64,000 nucleotides of DNA from Candidatus Symbiothrix dinenymphae (GCA_001417715.1 BBRT01000327.1:17646-81645); one strand, 5' to 3'; counted from the first letter of the stretch, positions 1-8,729 are shown. The notes: generated by a model from the sequence alone, not told the origin. Program-made: numbers and translations.

Positions 1-563
1 TTGATTTGGTTGCCGACAATGACCATTGCACCATCGTGTAGCGGACTGTTTTTGAAAAATATGGTTGTAATTAGCAGTTCGGTCACATCGGCATTGATTT
101 CTTCGCCGGTTTCGACGAATTTTTCCAGCGAAACATCCCGTTGAATAGCTATCAACGCACCTTCGTTGCGCTTTGCCATATCCATGGACGCCATCACAAT
201 CGGCATCGCAAACGATAGATTGCCCGCCATCGAGCCTTTTGTTTGGGGTTTAAACAGGTCAAAAAATTTCTTGAATGCTTTGTGTGACCCCACCGCTTGC
301 AGCAAGGCACGAATTTCTTTTTGAAACACAACGACCAGCAAAATGAACCCACCTCTTACCAATTCATCCAGAATGGTACCCATCAAACGCATATCCAACA
401 CTTGCGAAATGATAAGCCACAACGCAATAAAAGCCAACACACCAAAAAAAATAGTGGTCGTACCCGTTTTTCTCATCAATCGGTACAACTGGTAGAGAAA
501 AAACGCAACTAAGAGTATGTCAACGGCATCCTTGATGCCAAAATGCGATAATATATTGCTCAT
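1..563 (-). CDS. cdaA: Diadenylate cyclase CdaA, 3' end outside window
   Basis: Membrane-bound enzyme that condenses two ATP to the second messenger c-di-AMP. The first 187 codons are present. Hydrophobic segments occupy roughly residues 10-80, followed by the DisA_N catalytic domain with RNEGALIAI and the signature PLHDGAMVI, whose DGA triplet binds nucleotide. The protein start is MSNILSHFG. The -7 element TACTTTTG ends only 6 bases before the ATG, so the mRNA is probably nearly leaderless. In Bacteroidota this gene commonly lies just downstream of folP; here two small genes separate them. The RHR motif expected further on is beyond the window edge. Confidence 0.93.
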   Translation of the reverse strand, partial: MSNILSHFGIKDAVDILLVAFFLYQLYRLMRKTGTTTIFFGVLAFIALWLIISQVLDMRLMGTILDELVRGGFILLVVVFQKEIRALLQAVGSHKAFKKFFDLFKPQTKGSMAGNLSFAMPIVMASMDMAKRNEGALIAIQRDVSLEKFVETGEEINADVTELLITTIFFKNSPLHDGAMVIVGNQI

Positions 564-569
564 GGGGTG

Positions 570-577
570 CAAAAGTA
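570..577 (-). promoter_or_regulatory. Bacteroidota -7 element of cdaA
   Basis: TACTTTTG on the minus strand matches the TAnnTTTG -7 consensus. A TTG lies upstream near the expected -33 position. The start codon follows after 6 bases. Confidence 0.7.
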
Positions 578-611
578 CACATTTTTTTGCAAAAACAAGC
601 GTTTTTGATAA

Positions 612-1022
612 TTACTGTTTTTCTTTTCTTCCAAATCTTAAAAAAGATTGAACAACGACAAATACGCCCACACTTCCAAACACGGTTCCTGCAATTTCTT
701 TTCCTAACCAGATAAACAAACCGCTAAGAACAAATATTGCTATAGCTAACGAGAAAGCAAGCCAAAGTGAGGTTTGGGCAATATTAATTTCCTTATGAGC
801 GAGCCTCATCTGTTCTGTATTAAAATTCAATCGGGTGTCTTGCTCTTTTTCAGACCGTTGCAGTATCCATTCTATTATCAATGGATTTATCTCCTTCAAT
901 TTTGACAATTCTTCAGCACTTGGAAGCAAATTGTCATCCACAATAGTCTGTTGCTCTATTATGCCATGTTTGCTATTCGCTATTGCCCTTGTGTTCTGTT
1001 GTTGCGTTCCCATTTTAGACAT
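612..1022 (-). CDS. DUF2335-type small membrane protein
   Basis: 136-residue protein of unknown role. The N-terminal half is polar and contains LPSAEELSKLKEINP and a QRSEKEQDTR stretch, the pattern seen in DUF2335 proteins. Two hydrophobic helices follow (about residues 86-108 and 112-128) and a short basic tail RFGRKEKQ. Its start overlaps the end of the upstream small gene by 8 bases in another frame, so the two are probably translationally coupled. The family assignment rests on the overall pattern and is moderately certain. Confidence 0.7.
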   Translation of the reverse strand: MSKMGTQQQNTRAIANSKHGIIEQQTIVDDNLLPSAEELSKLKEINPLIIEWILQRSEKEQDTRLNFNTEQMRLAHKEINIAQTSLWLAFSLAIAIFVLSGLFIWLGKEIAGTVFGSVGVFVVVQSFLRFGRKEKQ

Positions 1023-1215
1023 TCATTTTCATTTTTGCCTCATTTACAGAAACACAAAAATCACCCAACAAATTAGCAACATCGCCACGAATATTCTTTT
1101 TATCATTTTCTGAACCAATAAAAGTCAAGTTATAGCTATCAGAAAAAATACCGTTACGATAAGGAACCCCGTAGCGTATGAATATGCCTTGCATCCCCTT
1201 AATTATTTCTTTCAT
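1015..1215 (-). CDS. Small protein of unknown function, 66 aa
   Basis: Soluble 66-residue protein starting MKEIIKGMQG. I do not recognise the family. A longer reading from a TTG at 1251 is unlikely because that TTG is the last part of the -7 element TACCTTTG. The gene overlaps the DUF2335-type gene by 8 bases and has its own promoter just after folP, so the pair looks like a two-gene operon. Confidence 0.6.
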   Translation of the reverse strand: MKEIIKGMQGIFIRYGVPYRNGIFSDSYNLTFIGSENDKKNIRGDVANLLGDFCVSVNEAKMKMNV

Positions 1216-1248
1216 ATCATTGTCATTTAAATCAATTTTTCCGTGCCG

Positions 1249-1256
1249 CAAAGGTA
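1249..1256 (-). promoter_or_regulatory. -7 element for the 66-aa gene and DUF2335 pair
   Basis: TACCTTTG on the minus strand, between the folP stop and the ATG at 1215. It fixes the downstream start choice. Confidence 0.65.
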
Positions 1257-1263
1257 CGAAAAA

Positions 1264-2109
1264 TTAATTAATTTCTATTGAGCTACCGCCTCCTACGCTG
1301 TACAATTTTGCCGTTTGCACGGCTTCTTTCACATCGTGGACGCGGATGATGTTTGCGCCCTTTGTCAGGGCGTACATATTTAGGGCTGTGGTGCCGTTCA
1401 ATGCCTCTTCTGTGGTGATTTCAAGCACTTCTCTTATCATTGTTTTGCGTGAAAAGCCGACCAATACGGGCATTTCAAATACGGCGAATTGCTCTAAATG
1501 TTTCAACACCTCGTAGTTTTGCGGCGTTGTTTTGCTGAATCCGAAGCCGGGGTCAATCCAGATGTCGTTCACCCCTTTTTGATTGAGATTGGCTACTTTT
1601 TCGGCAAAATATTTCAGAATGTCGGGCATTAGTTTGTCGTATTGCGTGTGCTCCATCATCGTTTGAGGCGTTCCCTGACTATGCATGATGCAATACGGCA
1701 CTTGCAGGTCGGCTACGGTGTCAAACATTTTTGCATCCAGTGCGCCGGCGGCAATGTCGTTGATGATGGCGGCTCCAAATTTTTCTACACACTCGCGAGC
1801 CACCTCTGCGCGAAACGTGTCAATGGAAACAATTGCTTCGGGGGCTTCTCTGAACAGGATTTTCAAGCCAAAGCGCAACCGCTGCATTTCTTCTTCCGGA
1901 CTGACGAAAACAGCATTGGGGCGCGATGAATAGCCTCCTGCGTCTATCATATCCGCCCCTTCGTCCAGAATTTGCACCACACGTTGGGCAATTTCTTTTT
2001 CGGTCTGCTTGCGACTTCCTAAAAAAAATGAATCCGGCGTGATGTTCAGTATCCCCATCACTTTTGGGGTACTGAAATTCATTAATGTGCCTTTTAGATT
2101 GCTTGTCAT
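1264..2109 (-). CDS. folP: Dihydropteroate synthase
   Basis: Condenses hydroxymethyl-dihydropterin diphosphate with p-aminobenzoate to dihydropteroate in folate synthesis; target of sulfonamides. The TIM-barrel family signatures are present: GILNITPDSFF near the N terminus, MIDAGGYSSRP, SIDTFRAEVA, DPGFGFSKT and LVGFSRKTMI. The length of 281 residues is normal. An internal ATG at 2082 (MNFSTPK) would start closer to the conserved VMGILN strand and is a credible alternative. It lies directly downstream of tRNA-Ser on the same strand with no visible promoter of its own, so it is probably read through from the tRNA promoter. Confidence 0.96.
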   Translation of the reverse strand: MTSNLKGTLMNFSTPKVMGILNITPDSFFLGSRKQTEKEIAQRVVQILDEGADMIDAGGYSSRPNAVFVSPEEEMQRLRFGLKILFREAPEAIVSIDTFRAEVARECVEKFGAAIINDIAAGALDAKMFDTVADLQVPYCIMHSQGTPQTMMEHTQYDKLMPDILKYFAEKVANLNQKGVNDIWIDPGFGFSKTTPQNYEVLKHLEQFAVFEMPVLVGFSRKTMIREVLEITTEEALNGTTALNMYALTKGANIIRVHDVKEAVQTAKLYSVGGGSSIEIN

Positions 2110-2122
2110 CAGGTTGTGATTG

Positions 2123-2209
2123 CGGAAGCGACGAGATTCGAACTCGTGGACCGGTTTCCCGATCGGCAGTTTAGCAAACTGCTGGTTTCAGCCACTCACC
2201 CACACTTCC
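2123..2209 (-). tRNA. tRNA-Ser (anticodon GCT)
   Basis: 87-nt class II tRNA. The acceptor arms GGAAGTG and CGCTTCC pair with one G-U. The anticodon stem GCAGT/ACTGC encloses TTGCTAA with anticodon GCT. The long variable arm typical of tRNA-Ser and the T-loop GTTCGAATC are present. CCA is not encoded. Confidence 0.95.
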
Positions 2210-2234
2210 AAAACTATTTTTGCGAATTGCGGCG

Positions 2235-2242
2235 CAAAGGTA
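2235..2242 (-). promoter_or_regulatory. -7 element of tRNA-Ser
   Basis: TACCTTTG on the minus strand, 25 bases before the mature tRNA 5' end. Confidence 0.65.
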
Positions 2243-2305
2243 CGAAAAAGTTATGAGTTATGAATTATGAATTATGTTTTTTTTTATGTTTTGGAAGAAA
2301 ATGTT

Positions 2306-2313
2306 TACCTTTG
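2306..2313 (+). promoter_or_regulatory. -7 element of mltG
   Basis: TACCTTTG, 17 bases before the chosen ATG at 2331. Upstream in-frame ATGs lie at or before this element and cannot be in its transcript. Confidence 0.65.
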
Positions 2314-2330
2314 CCGAAATTTTTTTCAAA

Positions 2331-3368
2331 ATGACAAAGAAAAATATACTAATTGGTGCAGGTATCCTGCTGGTTATCGGGCTTGTATTGCTTGTGAGAA
2401 GTGTGATTTTTTCGATTCAAATACGTTCTGCGGCGTTTGACATCGACAAGCCGCAATACATATATATTGACAACGCGAAAGATTACGACCGGTTGCTGGT
2501 GCAATTGAACTCCGTGGGGCACCTCAAAAATGAAAAACACTTCAAGAAAGTGTCTGAACGGATGAAATATCCCTCGCGGATGAAATCCGGATGCTACAAA
2601 ATTGAACCAAAAATGTCGTATTTGGAGGCTGTACAGCGATTTCGGAACGGTGAGCAAACCCCGATAAAAGTAACTTTTAACAATATGCGACTGAAAAGTG
2701 ATTTTGTGGAACGCATCAGCAGTCAATTCCTGTTTTCGACCGAAGAACTCTTAGCTTTGCTGAACGACACCGCTTTCACGGCAGAATTGGGCTTCGATAC
2801 CACCACCGTTCTCACCCTGTTTATCCCCAACACGTATGAGTTTTTTTGGAATATCCCCGCAAAAGGTTTCGTGGAACGCATGAAAAAAGAATATGACCGC
2901 TTTTGGACACCGCAACGCTTGGAAAAAGCGGCTGAAATTCCGCTCTCGCCGACAGAAGTGTCCATCCTCGCCTCCATCGTGGAAGAAGAAACCGCCAATC
3001 GCGCAGAATATCCCATCGTGGCGGGGCTATACATCAATCGTTTGCGACGCGGCATCGCTTTACAAGCCGACCCGACCGTGAAATTTGCAGTCGGAGATGT
3101 GAGTTTGCGCCGCATTTTGAACAAACACCTGAAAGTGAAATCGCCTTACAACACCTACCTGCACAAGGGATTACCCCCCGGACCGATTCGCTTACCCGGC
3201 ATTGGAGGTATTGACGGGGTGCTGAATTATGCGCGGCACACCTATTTATATATGTGTGCCCAAGAGGATTTTTCGGGCAGGCACAATTTTGCAGTCAGGC
3301 TGGCGGAGCATAACCGCAACGCCCGCAAATATCAAGCCGCCCTGAATAAATTAAAAATCACCAAATAA
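2331..3368 (+). CDS. mltG: Endolytic murein transglycosylase MltG
   Basis: Inner-membrane lytic transglycosylase (YceG family) that cuts nascent peptidoglycan and is thought to terminate glycan strands. 345 residues from MTKKNILIG. A single membrane helix lies at about residues 5-25, then a LysM-like segment and the YceG catalytic domain. ASIVEEET carries the conserved catalytic Glu, followed by NRLRRGIALQADPTVKFA and SPYNTYLHKGLPPGPI, all family hallmarks. The start was chosen because longer readings would run through the -7 element. A gap of 69 bases and a separate promoter precede the next gene. Confidence 0.95.
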   Translation: MTKKNILIGAGILLVIGLVLLVRSVIFSIQIRSAAFDIDKPQYIYIDNAKDYDRLLVQLNSVGHLKNEKHFKKVSERMKYPSRMKSGCYKIEPKMSYLEAVQRFRNGEQTPIKVTFNNMRLKSDFVERISSQFLFSTEELLALLNDTAFTAELGFDTTTVLTLFIPNTYEFFWNIPAKGFVERMKKEYDRFWTPQRLEKAAEIPLSPTEVSILASIVEEETANRAEYPIVAGLYINRLRRGIALQADPTVKFAVGDVSLRRILNKHLKVKSPYNTYLHKGLPPGPIRLPGIGGIDGVLNYARHTYLYMCAQEDFSGRHNFAVRLAEHNRNARKYQAALNKLKITK

Positions 3369-3421
3369 TCTTACCCCGTGTTAATACCCTGTACGCGGTT
3401 TTTTTTTACGCAAAAAATGAC

Positions 3422-3429
3422 TATCTTTG
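3422..3429 (+). promoter_or_regulatory. -7 element of the BamA/TamA-like gene
   Basis: TATCTTTG ending 8 bases before the ATG at 3438, giving a very short or absent leader. Confidence 0.6.
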
Positions 3430-3437
3430 CGTCCGTT

Positions 3438-5759
3438 ATGCGCAAGTTACTTTACAAAATTCTGTTTCTCATCGTTTTGACGGGCTGTTATGCGTGCAGC
3501 CCCACTAAGTTTGTGCCCGAAGGTGAATATCTTTTGAATAAGGTGAAAATTGTGTCGGATGTGCCCGAATACAGTACTATTGAACTTAACCCGCATTTGA
3601 GCCAACGTACTAATTACAAGATGTTTGGACTTAACCGGACGATGCTTCAAGTGTATAGTTTGTCCGGCAAAAAACATCCTAACCGCTGGTACAACAGGAC
3701 TTTGCGAAAAATTGGCGAACCGCCCATCATTTTTGATTCGACGGAGGTGGTGAAGACCACTGCCGAGTTTGAACGGCTCCTGGTCAATGCGGGATATATC
3801 AATGCAGAAGTGAGCTCTGAGGTGCGTCTGCGCAAGAAAAAAGCGGAGGTCACCTACAAAGTGGTGGGCAACACACCTTACCGTATTCGCAATTACGAAA
3901 TACGAATTACGAATCACGGGGATTCTGCTATTGTCGGGGAAACGCCTACTTTGCCACTGCCGCCCCAATGGGAACCGACTGTTAAAACGGGGGATTTGTT
4001 TAATCGCGGGCGGCTGGATGTGGCGCGCGGGCTGTTTACTACTGCCTTGCGCGGGCAGGGCTATTATGCGTTTTCCAAGGACAATATCATGTTTGATGCG
4101 GACAGTGCGCTGGGAGTTGCCAATATGGTGGATTTAAAGTTGAAATTGCGTGAATTGCCGCGTGTGGCTGCCGACAGTGCCAAAAATACTTACTTCCCGT
4201 TCAAAAAATATTATTTCGACGAGGTGTCTATTTACCTTGATTACGACCCCCTGACGATGTTGAGTGTTGCCGACTACCCCAAAAAGGACTGTATCGAAGG
4301 CACCGGCTACACCATTTATCACTTGGGAAAAAAGCCTTCCATACGTTCTAAAACGCTGATGAACAACACATTTATCACGCAGGGGGAACTCTATTCGCAG
4401 TTGCAGGAAGAGCGGACGTACTCCGCTTTTTCCACTTTGTCCGCTTTGAGCAATGTCCACATCCAGTTTAACGAAAAAATGCGCAACGACTCGCTGTTTT
4501 TGGATGCTACCCTGCTCACGATGCCTACGCGCAAACAAGGCGTGTCGTTTTCGGTGGAAGGTACCAACACGACCGGCGATTTGGGCGTGGCTTCGACCGC
4601 CAATTACACCCATCGCAACCTGTTTCGCGGCTCCGAGATGCTGAATTTTGGCGTGCGGGGAGGGTATGAAACGATGACGAATTTTTCCAACCCTTACTGG
4701 GAATTGGGCACGGAGCTGTCGCTGCATTTTCCGAAATTCATGCTGCCGTTTTCCACAAACAAATTGGCGCGGCGGGTGAAAACTTCAACCGAATTCTCAG
4801 TGCTTTACAACTATCAAACACGCCCCGAATATGATAGAACGCTGCTTTCGGGGAGGGTCGGCTATCTGTGGCAAAAGCGCACCAAGTTTGCTTCTTCGCA
4901 TCGGTTTGATTTGATTAATCTCGACTATGTGCGCCTGCCACGCATCGACGGCACTTTTTTGAAAAATTTGCCGCCCAGCGCAAAATATTTTGGCTACACC
5001 GACCAATTTATTGTCAGCATGGACTATTCTTTTCTTAAATCCACCATAGACCCGTCTATCAGGCAGCGCGATGCCTATTCGTTGCGCTTTTCCATCGAGT
5101 CGTCCGGCAACGTGCTGTCGGGATTGAGTAAGTTGCTGAATGTCAAAAAAAGCGCAGAAGGCTCCTACGAGTTGTTTGAAACCTATTTTGCACAATTCCT
5201 GAAGGCGGATTTTGATTTTTCAAAAACCATCGTGATTGACCCCCAAAATAGCGTGGCATGGCGTATAGGGGCAGGTATTGGCTTGCCGTATGGCAATTCA
5301 AACATACTGCCGTTTGAAAAACGCTACTATTCGGGCGGTGCCAACAGTGTGAGGGCATGGTCGGTGCGCGAACTGGGTCCGGGAGGCTACGTTTCCAACG
5401 ACTCCACCACGTTTTTTAATCAGTCGGGCGACATCAAACTCGACCTGAACATCGAATATCGCACACGCTTTTTCTGGAAATTGGAAGTGGCCGCCTTCGT
5501 CGATGCCGGCAATATCTGGACAATCAAAGCCTACGAAGGGCAAGAGGAAGGACAGTTCAAATTCAACCGCTTCTATGAGCAAATAGCTGTGGGATACGGA
5601 CTTGGCTTGCGCTTAGACTTAGGCTATTTCCTAATCCGCCTCGACGCCGGCGAAAAAGCCTACAACCCCGCCAAACAAGGCAAAGACCGCTTAGCTATTC
5701 TACATCCCAATTTCGGCGACAATTTCGCATGGCACATCGCTGTGGGGTATCCTTTTTAA
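3438..5759 (+). CDS. BamA/TamA-like outer-membrane lipoprotein
   Basis: 773 residues. The N terminus MRKLLYKILFLIVLTGC is a lipoprotein signal with Cys at about residue 16. A periplasmic part with POTRA-like character follows (FVPEGEYLLNKVKI is typical of this Bacteroidota family). The C-terminal half is a 16-strand barrel of the bacterial surface antigen (D15/Omp85) class, with RYYSGGANSVRAW near residue 630, the position of the conserved substrate-loop motif, and a terminal aromatic GYPF. Such proteins insert or assemble outer-membrane proteins or lipids. It is probably not the housekeeping BamA, which usually lacks a lipid anchor and lies near skp. The longer N terminus is rejected because it spans the -7 element. 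Confidence 0.88.
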   Translation: MRKLLYKILFLIVLTGCYACSPTKFVPEGEYLLNKVKIVSDVPEYSTIELNPHLSQRTNYKMFGLNRTMLQVYSLSGKKHPNRWYNRTLRKIGEPPIIFDSTEVVKTTAEFERLLVNAGYINAEVSSEVRLRKKKAEVTYKVVGNTPYRIRNYEIRITNHGDSAIVGETPTLPLPPQWEPTVKTGDLFNRGRLDVARGLFTTALRGQGYYAFSKDNIMFDADSALGVANMVDLKLKLRELPRVAADSAKNTYFPFKKYYFDEVSIYLDYDPLTMLSVADYPKKDCIEGTGYTIYHLGKKPSIRSKTLMNNTFITQGELYSQLQEERTYSAFSTLSALSNVHIQFNEKMRNDSLFLDATLLTMPTRKQGVSFSVEGTNTTGDLGVASTANYTHRNLFRGSEMLNFGVRGGYETMTNFSNPYWELGTELSLHFPKFMLPFSTNKLARRVKTSTEFSVLYNYQTRPEYDRTLLSGRVGYLWQKRTKFASSHRFDLINLDYVRLPRIDGTFLKNLPPSAKYFGYTDQFIVSMDYSFLKSTIDPSIRQRDAYSLRFSIESSGNVLSGLSKLLNVKKSAEGSYELFETYFAQFLKADFDFSKTIVIDPQNSVAWRIGAGIGLPYGNSNILPFEKRYYSGGANSVRAWSVRELGPGGYVSNDSTTFFNQSGDIKLDLNIEYRTRFFWKLEVAAFVDAGNIWTIKAYEGQEEGQFKFNRFYEQIAVGYGLGLRLDLGYFLIRLDAGEKAYNPAKQGKDRLAILHPNFGDNFAWHIAVGYPF

Positions 5760-5812
5760 AATTGTTATGATGATTAGAACGAATAATTATGCGGGCATTC
5801 AAAAAAATATAG

Positions 5813-5820
5813 TAACTTTG
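5813..5820 (+). promoter_or_regulatory. -7 element of the ABC-F gene
   Basis: TAACTTTG, 28 bases before the ATG at 5849. Confidence 0.6.
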
Positions 5821-5848
5821 CGGCACTATCATATATAAGTTTTTGAAA

Positions 5849-7735
5849 ATGGCTACTCCCAACCTGCAAGTCAATAATCTCACCAAGTCGTTTGGCGATT
5901 TGGTGCTGTTTGAGAATGTTTCATTCGGCATTGCTGAACGCCACCGCATTGGGCTGATTGCGAAAAATGGTGCGGGGAAGACTACGCTGCTGAATATTCT
6001 GTCCGGCAAAGAAGGCTGCGACGGCGGCGAAATCGTGCTTAGAAGTGGTTTGCGCGTGGGTTATTTGGAGCAGCATCCGAAGTATCCGGCGGGGACTTCG
6101 GTGATGGAGGCTTGTTTGGGACATTCCTATTATGGGCGGGGGGGTGCGGGTCAAGCCCGCAATGACGATGATGATGACGATGATGGTGGTGATGGCAATG
6201 CCGATGATGGTGACGCTGTATTGTTGGCAAAGCAAATTCTCACCAAATTTAAAATCAGTGACCTTAATCAGCGGACAGAGGAGCTGTCGGGCGGGCAATT
6301 GAAGCGTGTAGCTCTTGCTGCCGTTCTCATCACAAAGCCCGACTTGCTGATTTTGGATGAGCCGACCAACCATCTTGACCTTGCACTGATTGAGTGGTTG
6401 GAAGATTATCTGTCGCGCGGCACCTATTCGCTACTGATGGTGACGCATGACCGTTATTTTTTAGACCGCGTTTGCAACGAAATTATTGAAATCGAAAACC
6501 GCCAAATCTACTCATACAAAGGTAACTACAACTACTATCTCGAAAAGCGACAGGAACGCCTCGAAACGATGGGCATGGAACGCGAACGGGCGCAAAACCT
6601 CTTTCGCAAGGAGTTGGAATGGATGCGCCGCCAACCCCAAGCGCGCGCCACAAAAGCCAAAGCACGCATCGACTCGTTCCACGATTTGGAGGAAAAACTG
6701 AAACAAAATCGCACTTCCGGCGATGTGCAGTTGGGCGTGAAAGCCTCCTACATAGGCAACAAAATTTTTGAAGCCGAACATGTGTCCAAACGCTTTGGCG
6801 ACATCAAAATAGTGGAAGATTTCAACTACATCTTCTCACGCTACGAAAAATTAGGCATTATCGGCAACAACGGCACGGGCAAATCCACATTCATCAAAAT
6901 GCTCATAGGCGCGGAACAGCCCGATTCGGGGCGGTTTGACGTGGGCGAAACGGTCAAATTCGGCTATTACAGTCAGGATGGCTTGCAATTTGACGACCGC
7001 ATGAAAGTCATCGACGTGGTGCAAAACATCGCCGAAGTCATCGACCTGGGCGATGGCAAGCAACTCACCGCCGCACAATTTCTGCAACATTTCCTCTTCA
7101 CGCCCGACAAGCAGCACAGCCTTGTGCACACACTCAGCGGAGGCGAACGCCGCCGCCTCTACCTCTGCACGGTGCTCATCAAAAATCCCAATTTCCTCGT
7201 CTTGGACGAACCCACCAACGACCTCGACATCATCACCCTGAACGTGCTGGAAGACTACCTCGCCACATTCAAAGGCTGCGTCATAGTGGTGTCGCACGAC
7301 CGCTATTTCATGGACAAAGTGGTTGACCACCTCCTCGTTTTCAAAGGGCAAGCCAAAATTCAAGACTTCCCCGGCAATTACACGCAATACCGCTGTCATT
7401 GCGGGCTTGACCCGCAATCTCCTGTAAAAGAATCGAATGCAGAACAAAAGAGCAATGCTGAACGGGGGATTGCGGGTCAAGCCCGCAATGACAAAAAGGC
7501 AAGTACAAAAGCCAAATTAACCTTCAGCGAGCGGCGCGAGTTGGAGGCATTAGACCGGGAAATACCAGCCTTGGAAGCCGAACAGAAGGCATTAGAGCAA
7601 GAATTATCCACCGGCACACTCGCCAACGATGCGCTACTGCAAAAATCGCAACGCATCCAAAAAATCATCGAAATGCTGGACGAAAAATCCATGCGGTGGC
7701 TGGAGCTGTCGGAGAAAGATTGTGATAAATTTTAA
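5849..7735 (+). CDS. ABC-F family ATPase carrying in-frame repeat insertions
   Basis: Cytosolic tandem-ABC protein without membrane domains, of the class that acts on ribosomes. First cassette: Walker A GAKNGAGKTT-like (KNGAGKTTLL), signature LSGGQLKRVALA, Walker B LLILDEPTNHLDL. Then a linker rich in Arg and Glu. Second cassette: NNGTGKSTFIK, LSGGERRRLYL, FLVLDEPTNDLD. A C-terminal coiled coil follows (ERRELEALDREIPAL). Two stretches are not family sequence: residues about 97-120 (GQARND followed by an Asp/Gly run) and residues about 515-548 (CGLDPQSP ... GIAGQARND). Both are translations of the dispersed palindromic repeat described separately. The start at 5849 is preferred to a TTG at 5843. 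Confidence 0.93.
   Translation: MATPNLQVNNLTKSFGDLVLFENVSFGIAERHRIGLIAKNGAGKTTLLNILSGKEGCDGGEIVLRSGLRVGYLEQHPKYPAGTSVMEACLGHSYYGRGGAGQARNDDDDDDDGGDGNADDGDAVLLAKQILTKFKISDLNQRTEELSGGQLKRVALAAVLITKPDLLILDEPTNHLDLALIEWLEDYLSRGTYSLLMVTHDRYFLDRVCNEIIEIENRQIYSYKGNYNYYLEKRQERLETMGMERERAQNLFRKELEWMRRQPQARATKAKARIDSFHDLEEKLKQNRTSGDVQLGVKASYIGNKIFEAEHVSKRFGDIKIVEDFNYIFSRYEKLGIIGNNGTGKSTFIKMLIGAEQPDSGRFDVGETVKFGYYSQDGLQFDDRMKVIDVVQNIAEVIDLGDGKQLTAAQFLQHFLFTPDKQHSLVHTLSGGERRRLYLCTVLIKNPNFLVLDEPTNDLDIITLNVLEDYLATFKGCVIVVSHDRYFMDKVVDHLLVFKGQAKIQDFPGNYTQYRCHCGLDPQSPVKESNAEQKSNAERGIAGQARNDKKASTKAKLTFSERRELEALDREIPALEAEQKALEQELSTGTLANDALLQKSQRIQKIIEMLDEKSMRWLELSEKDCDKF
6145..6166. repeat. Palindromic repeat copy inside ABC-F gene
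   Basis: TGCGGGTCAAGCCCGCA palindrome followed by ATGAC, in frame and read as AGQARND. A GATGATGAC-type run follows and encodes an Asp-rich tract in the first ABC cassette, at the place where other ABC-F proteins have a variable helical arm. Confidence 0.8.
7395..7492. repeat. Paired palindromic repeat inside ABC-F gene
   Basis: Two copies of the palindrome in opposite orientation (7395-7418 and 7469-7492) enclose about 50 bp. The whole unit stays open in the gene frame and lies between the second cassette and the C-terminal coiled coil. The same paired arrangement is intergenic at 41561-41638 and 54659-54756. Confidence 0.85.
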
Positions 7736-7744
7736 CCTGCATTG

Positions 7745-7850
7745 CGCAAAATCAGTTTTACAGTGACCAACTACCCCTGTGTGGGGTACAATTTCGATAA
7801 CCCCGCACAAACGATAGCGCAGGGCGGGGTAAAGTGCTCTCCTCCCCTTT
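7745..7850 (+). repeat. Fragment of the CAGGGC MITE family, left of KilA-N gene
   Basis: Contains GGGGTACAATTTCGATAACC and a GCGATAGCGCAG hairpin segment closely matching one arm of the complete element at 22361-22698. The outer end is degenerate. It lies just downstream of the ABC-F stop and runs up to the 3' end of the KilA-N gene. Confidence 0.75.
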
Positions 7851-7875
7851 CGGGCTGAAAGCCCACCATATCCTC

Positions 7876-8697
7876 TCAACGCAGCCTTTTCCGACTTTCC
7901 ACCTCTTGCAACACACTCATTTGCTGGATGGCTATTTGGTTTAGTTTCACCAGACGCTCGCTTTGCGCCAGCCCGTCATCAATGAGTACGGCATTGATAT
8001 TTTCCATGTTAGAGAGGCAAATCAGCTCGTTGATTGTGGCATAATCGCGCATATTTCCCTGCAAATCGGGATTGGCATCGCGCCATTGCTTAGCTGTGAT
8101 GCCAAACATCGCCACATTAAGCACATCGGCTTCGCTGGCATAAATAAAATTTAGTTGCTGACCCGTAAGTTCTTGTGGTATAAGATGTTGAGCAATAGCA
8201 TGCGTATGAATGTGGTAGTTGATTTTGGAAAGTTCGCGCTTTGCCGACCAGCCCAATGCTTTTTGTTCATCTTCTTTGAGGCGTTGAAATTCTTGAATGA
8301 GGTAGAACTTAAATTCGGGACTTATCCACGAAGCAAATTCAAACGCTATGTCCTTGTGCGCAAAAGTGCCACTGTCATAGCGACCGGGTTTGGATATAAT
8401 TCCGATGGCATTTGTTTTTTCAATCCATTGTTTAACTGTCATTACAAAGCTCTGGCTTCCACTTTCACTTTTAATGTTACCGAATTCGGTAACATTAAAA
8501 ACAGGATTGTTAATTGTTTCCCAAATTCCCATAAAATCAATCGTATAACGAGTTCTTAGCCAATGGGCAATGACAAGTCCCGTTGCTTCTGCGTTTTTGA
8601 ACTTCGCCATATCGGTCAGCGAGATGTAATCACTTTTTTGGTGCGAAAGCAGGATAACTTCCGTACCTTGCACACTAATGGTTTCCTTTTTCTTCAT
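7876..8697 (-). CDS. KilA-N domain protein
   Basis: 273-residue soluble protein. Residues about 20-130 form a KilA-N DNA-binding domain: DYISLTDMAKFKN, HWLRTRYTIDFMGIWE, the WIEKTNAIGI segment and GTFAHKDIAFEFASWISP are typical. The C-terminal part is helical, with ASEADVLNVAMFG and a MSVLQEVESRK end. KilA-N proteins come from phages and mobile elements and often act as anti-repressors or sit in genomic islands; the exact role here is unknown. It is bracketed on both sides by fragments of one repeat family, which suggests acquisition as cargo. It has its own -7 element at 8730-8737. Confidence 0.88.
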   Translation of the reverse strand: MKKKETISVQGTEVILLSHQKSDYISLTDMAKFKNAEATGLVIAHWLRTRYTIDFMGIWETINNPVFNVTEFGNIKSESGSQSFVMTVKQWIEKTNAIGIISKPGRYDSGTFAHKDIAFEFASWISPEFKFYLIQEFQRLKEDEQKALGWSAKRELSKINYHIHTHAIAQHLIPQELTGQQLNFIYASEADVLNVAMFGITAKQWRDANPDLQGNMRDYATINELICLSNMENINAVLIDDGLAQSERLVKLNQIAIQQMSVLQEVESRKRLR

Positions 8698-8729
8698 GAT
8701 GTTCTTTCTTTTATTAAAATTTTACGGTG

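Noticed and set aside
6160..6215. Asp-rich run as a calcium-binding site
   Set aside because: It arises from GATGATGAC-type sequence next to the palindrome and lacks any known metal-binding spacing.
6039..6230. His-rich minus-strand reading frame
   Set aside because: Antisense shadow of the Asp-rich repeat insertion in the ABC-F gene.
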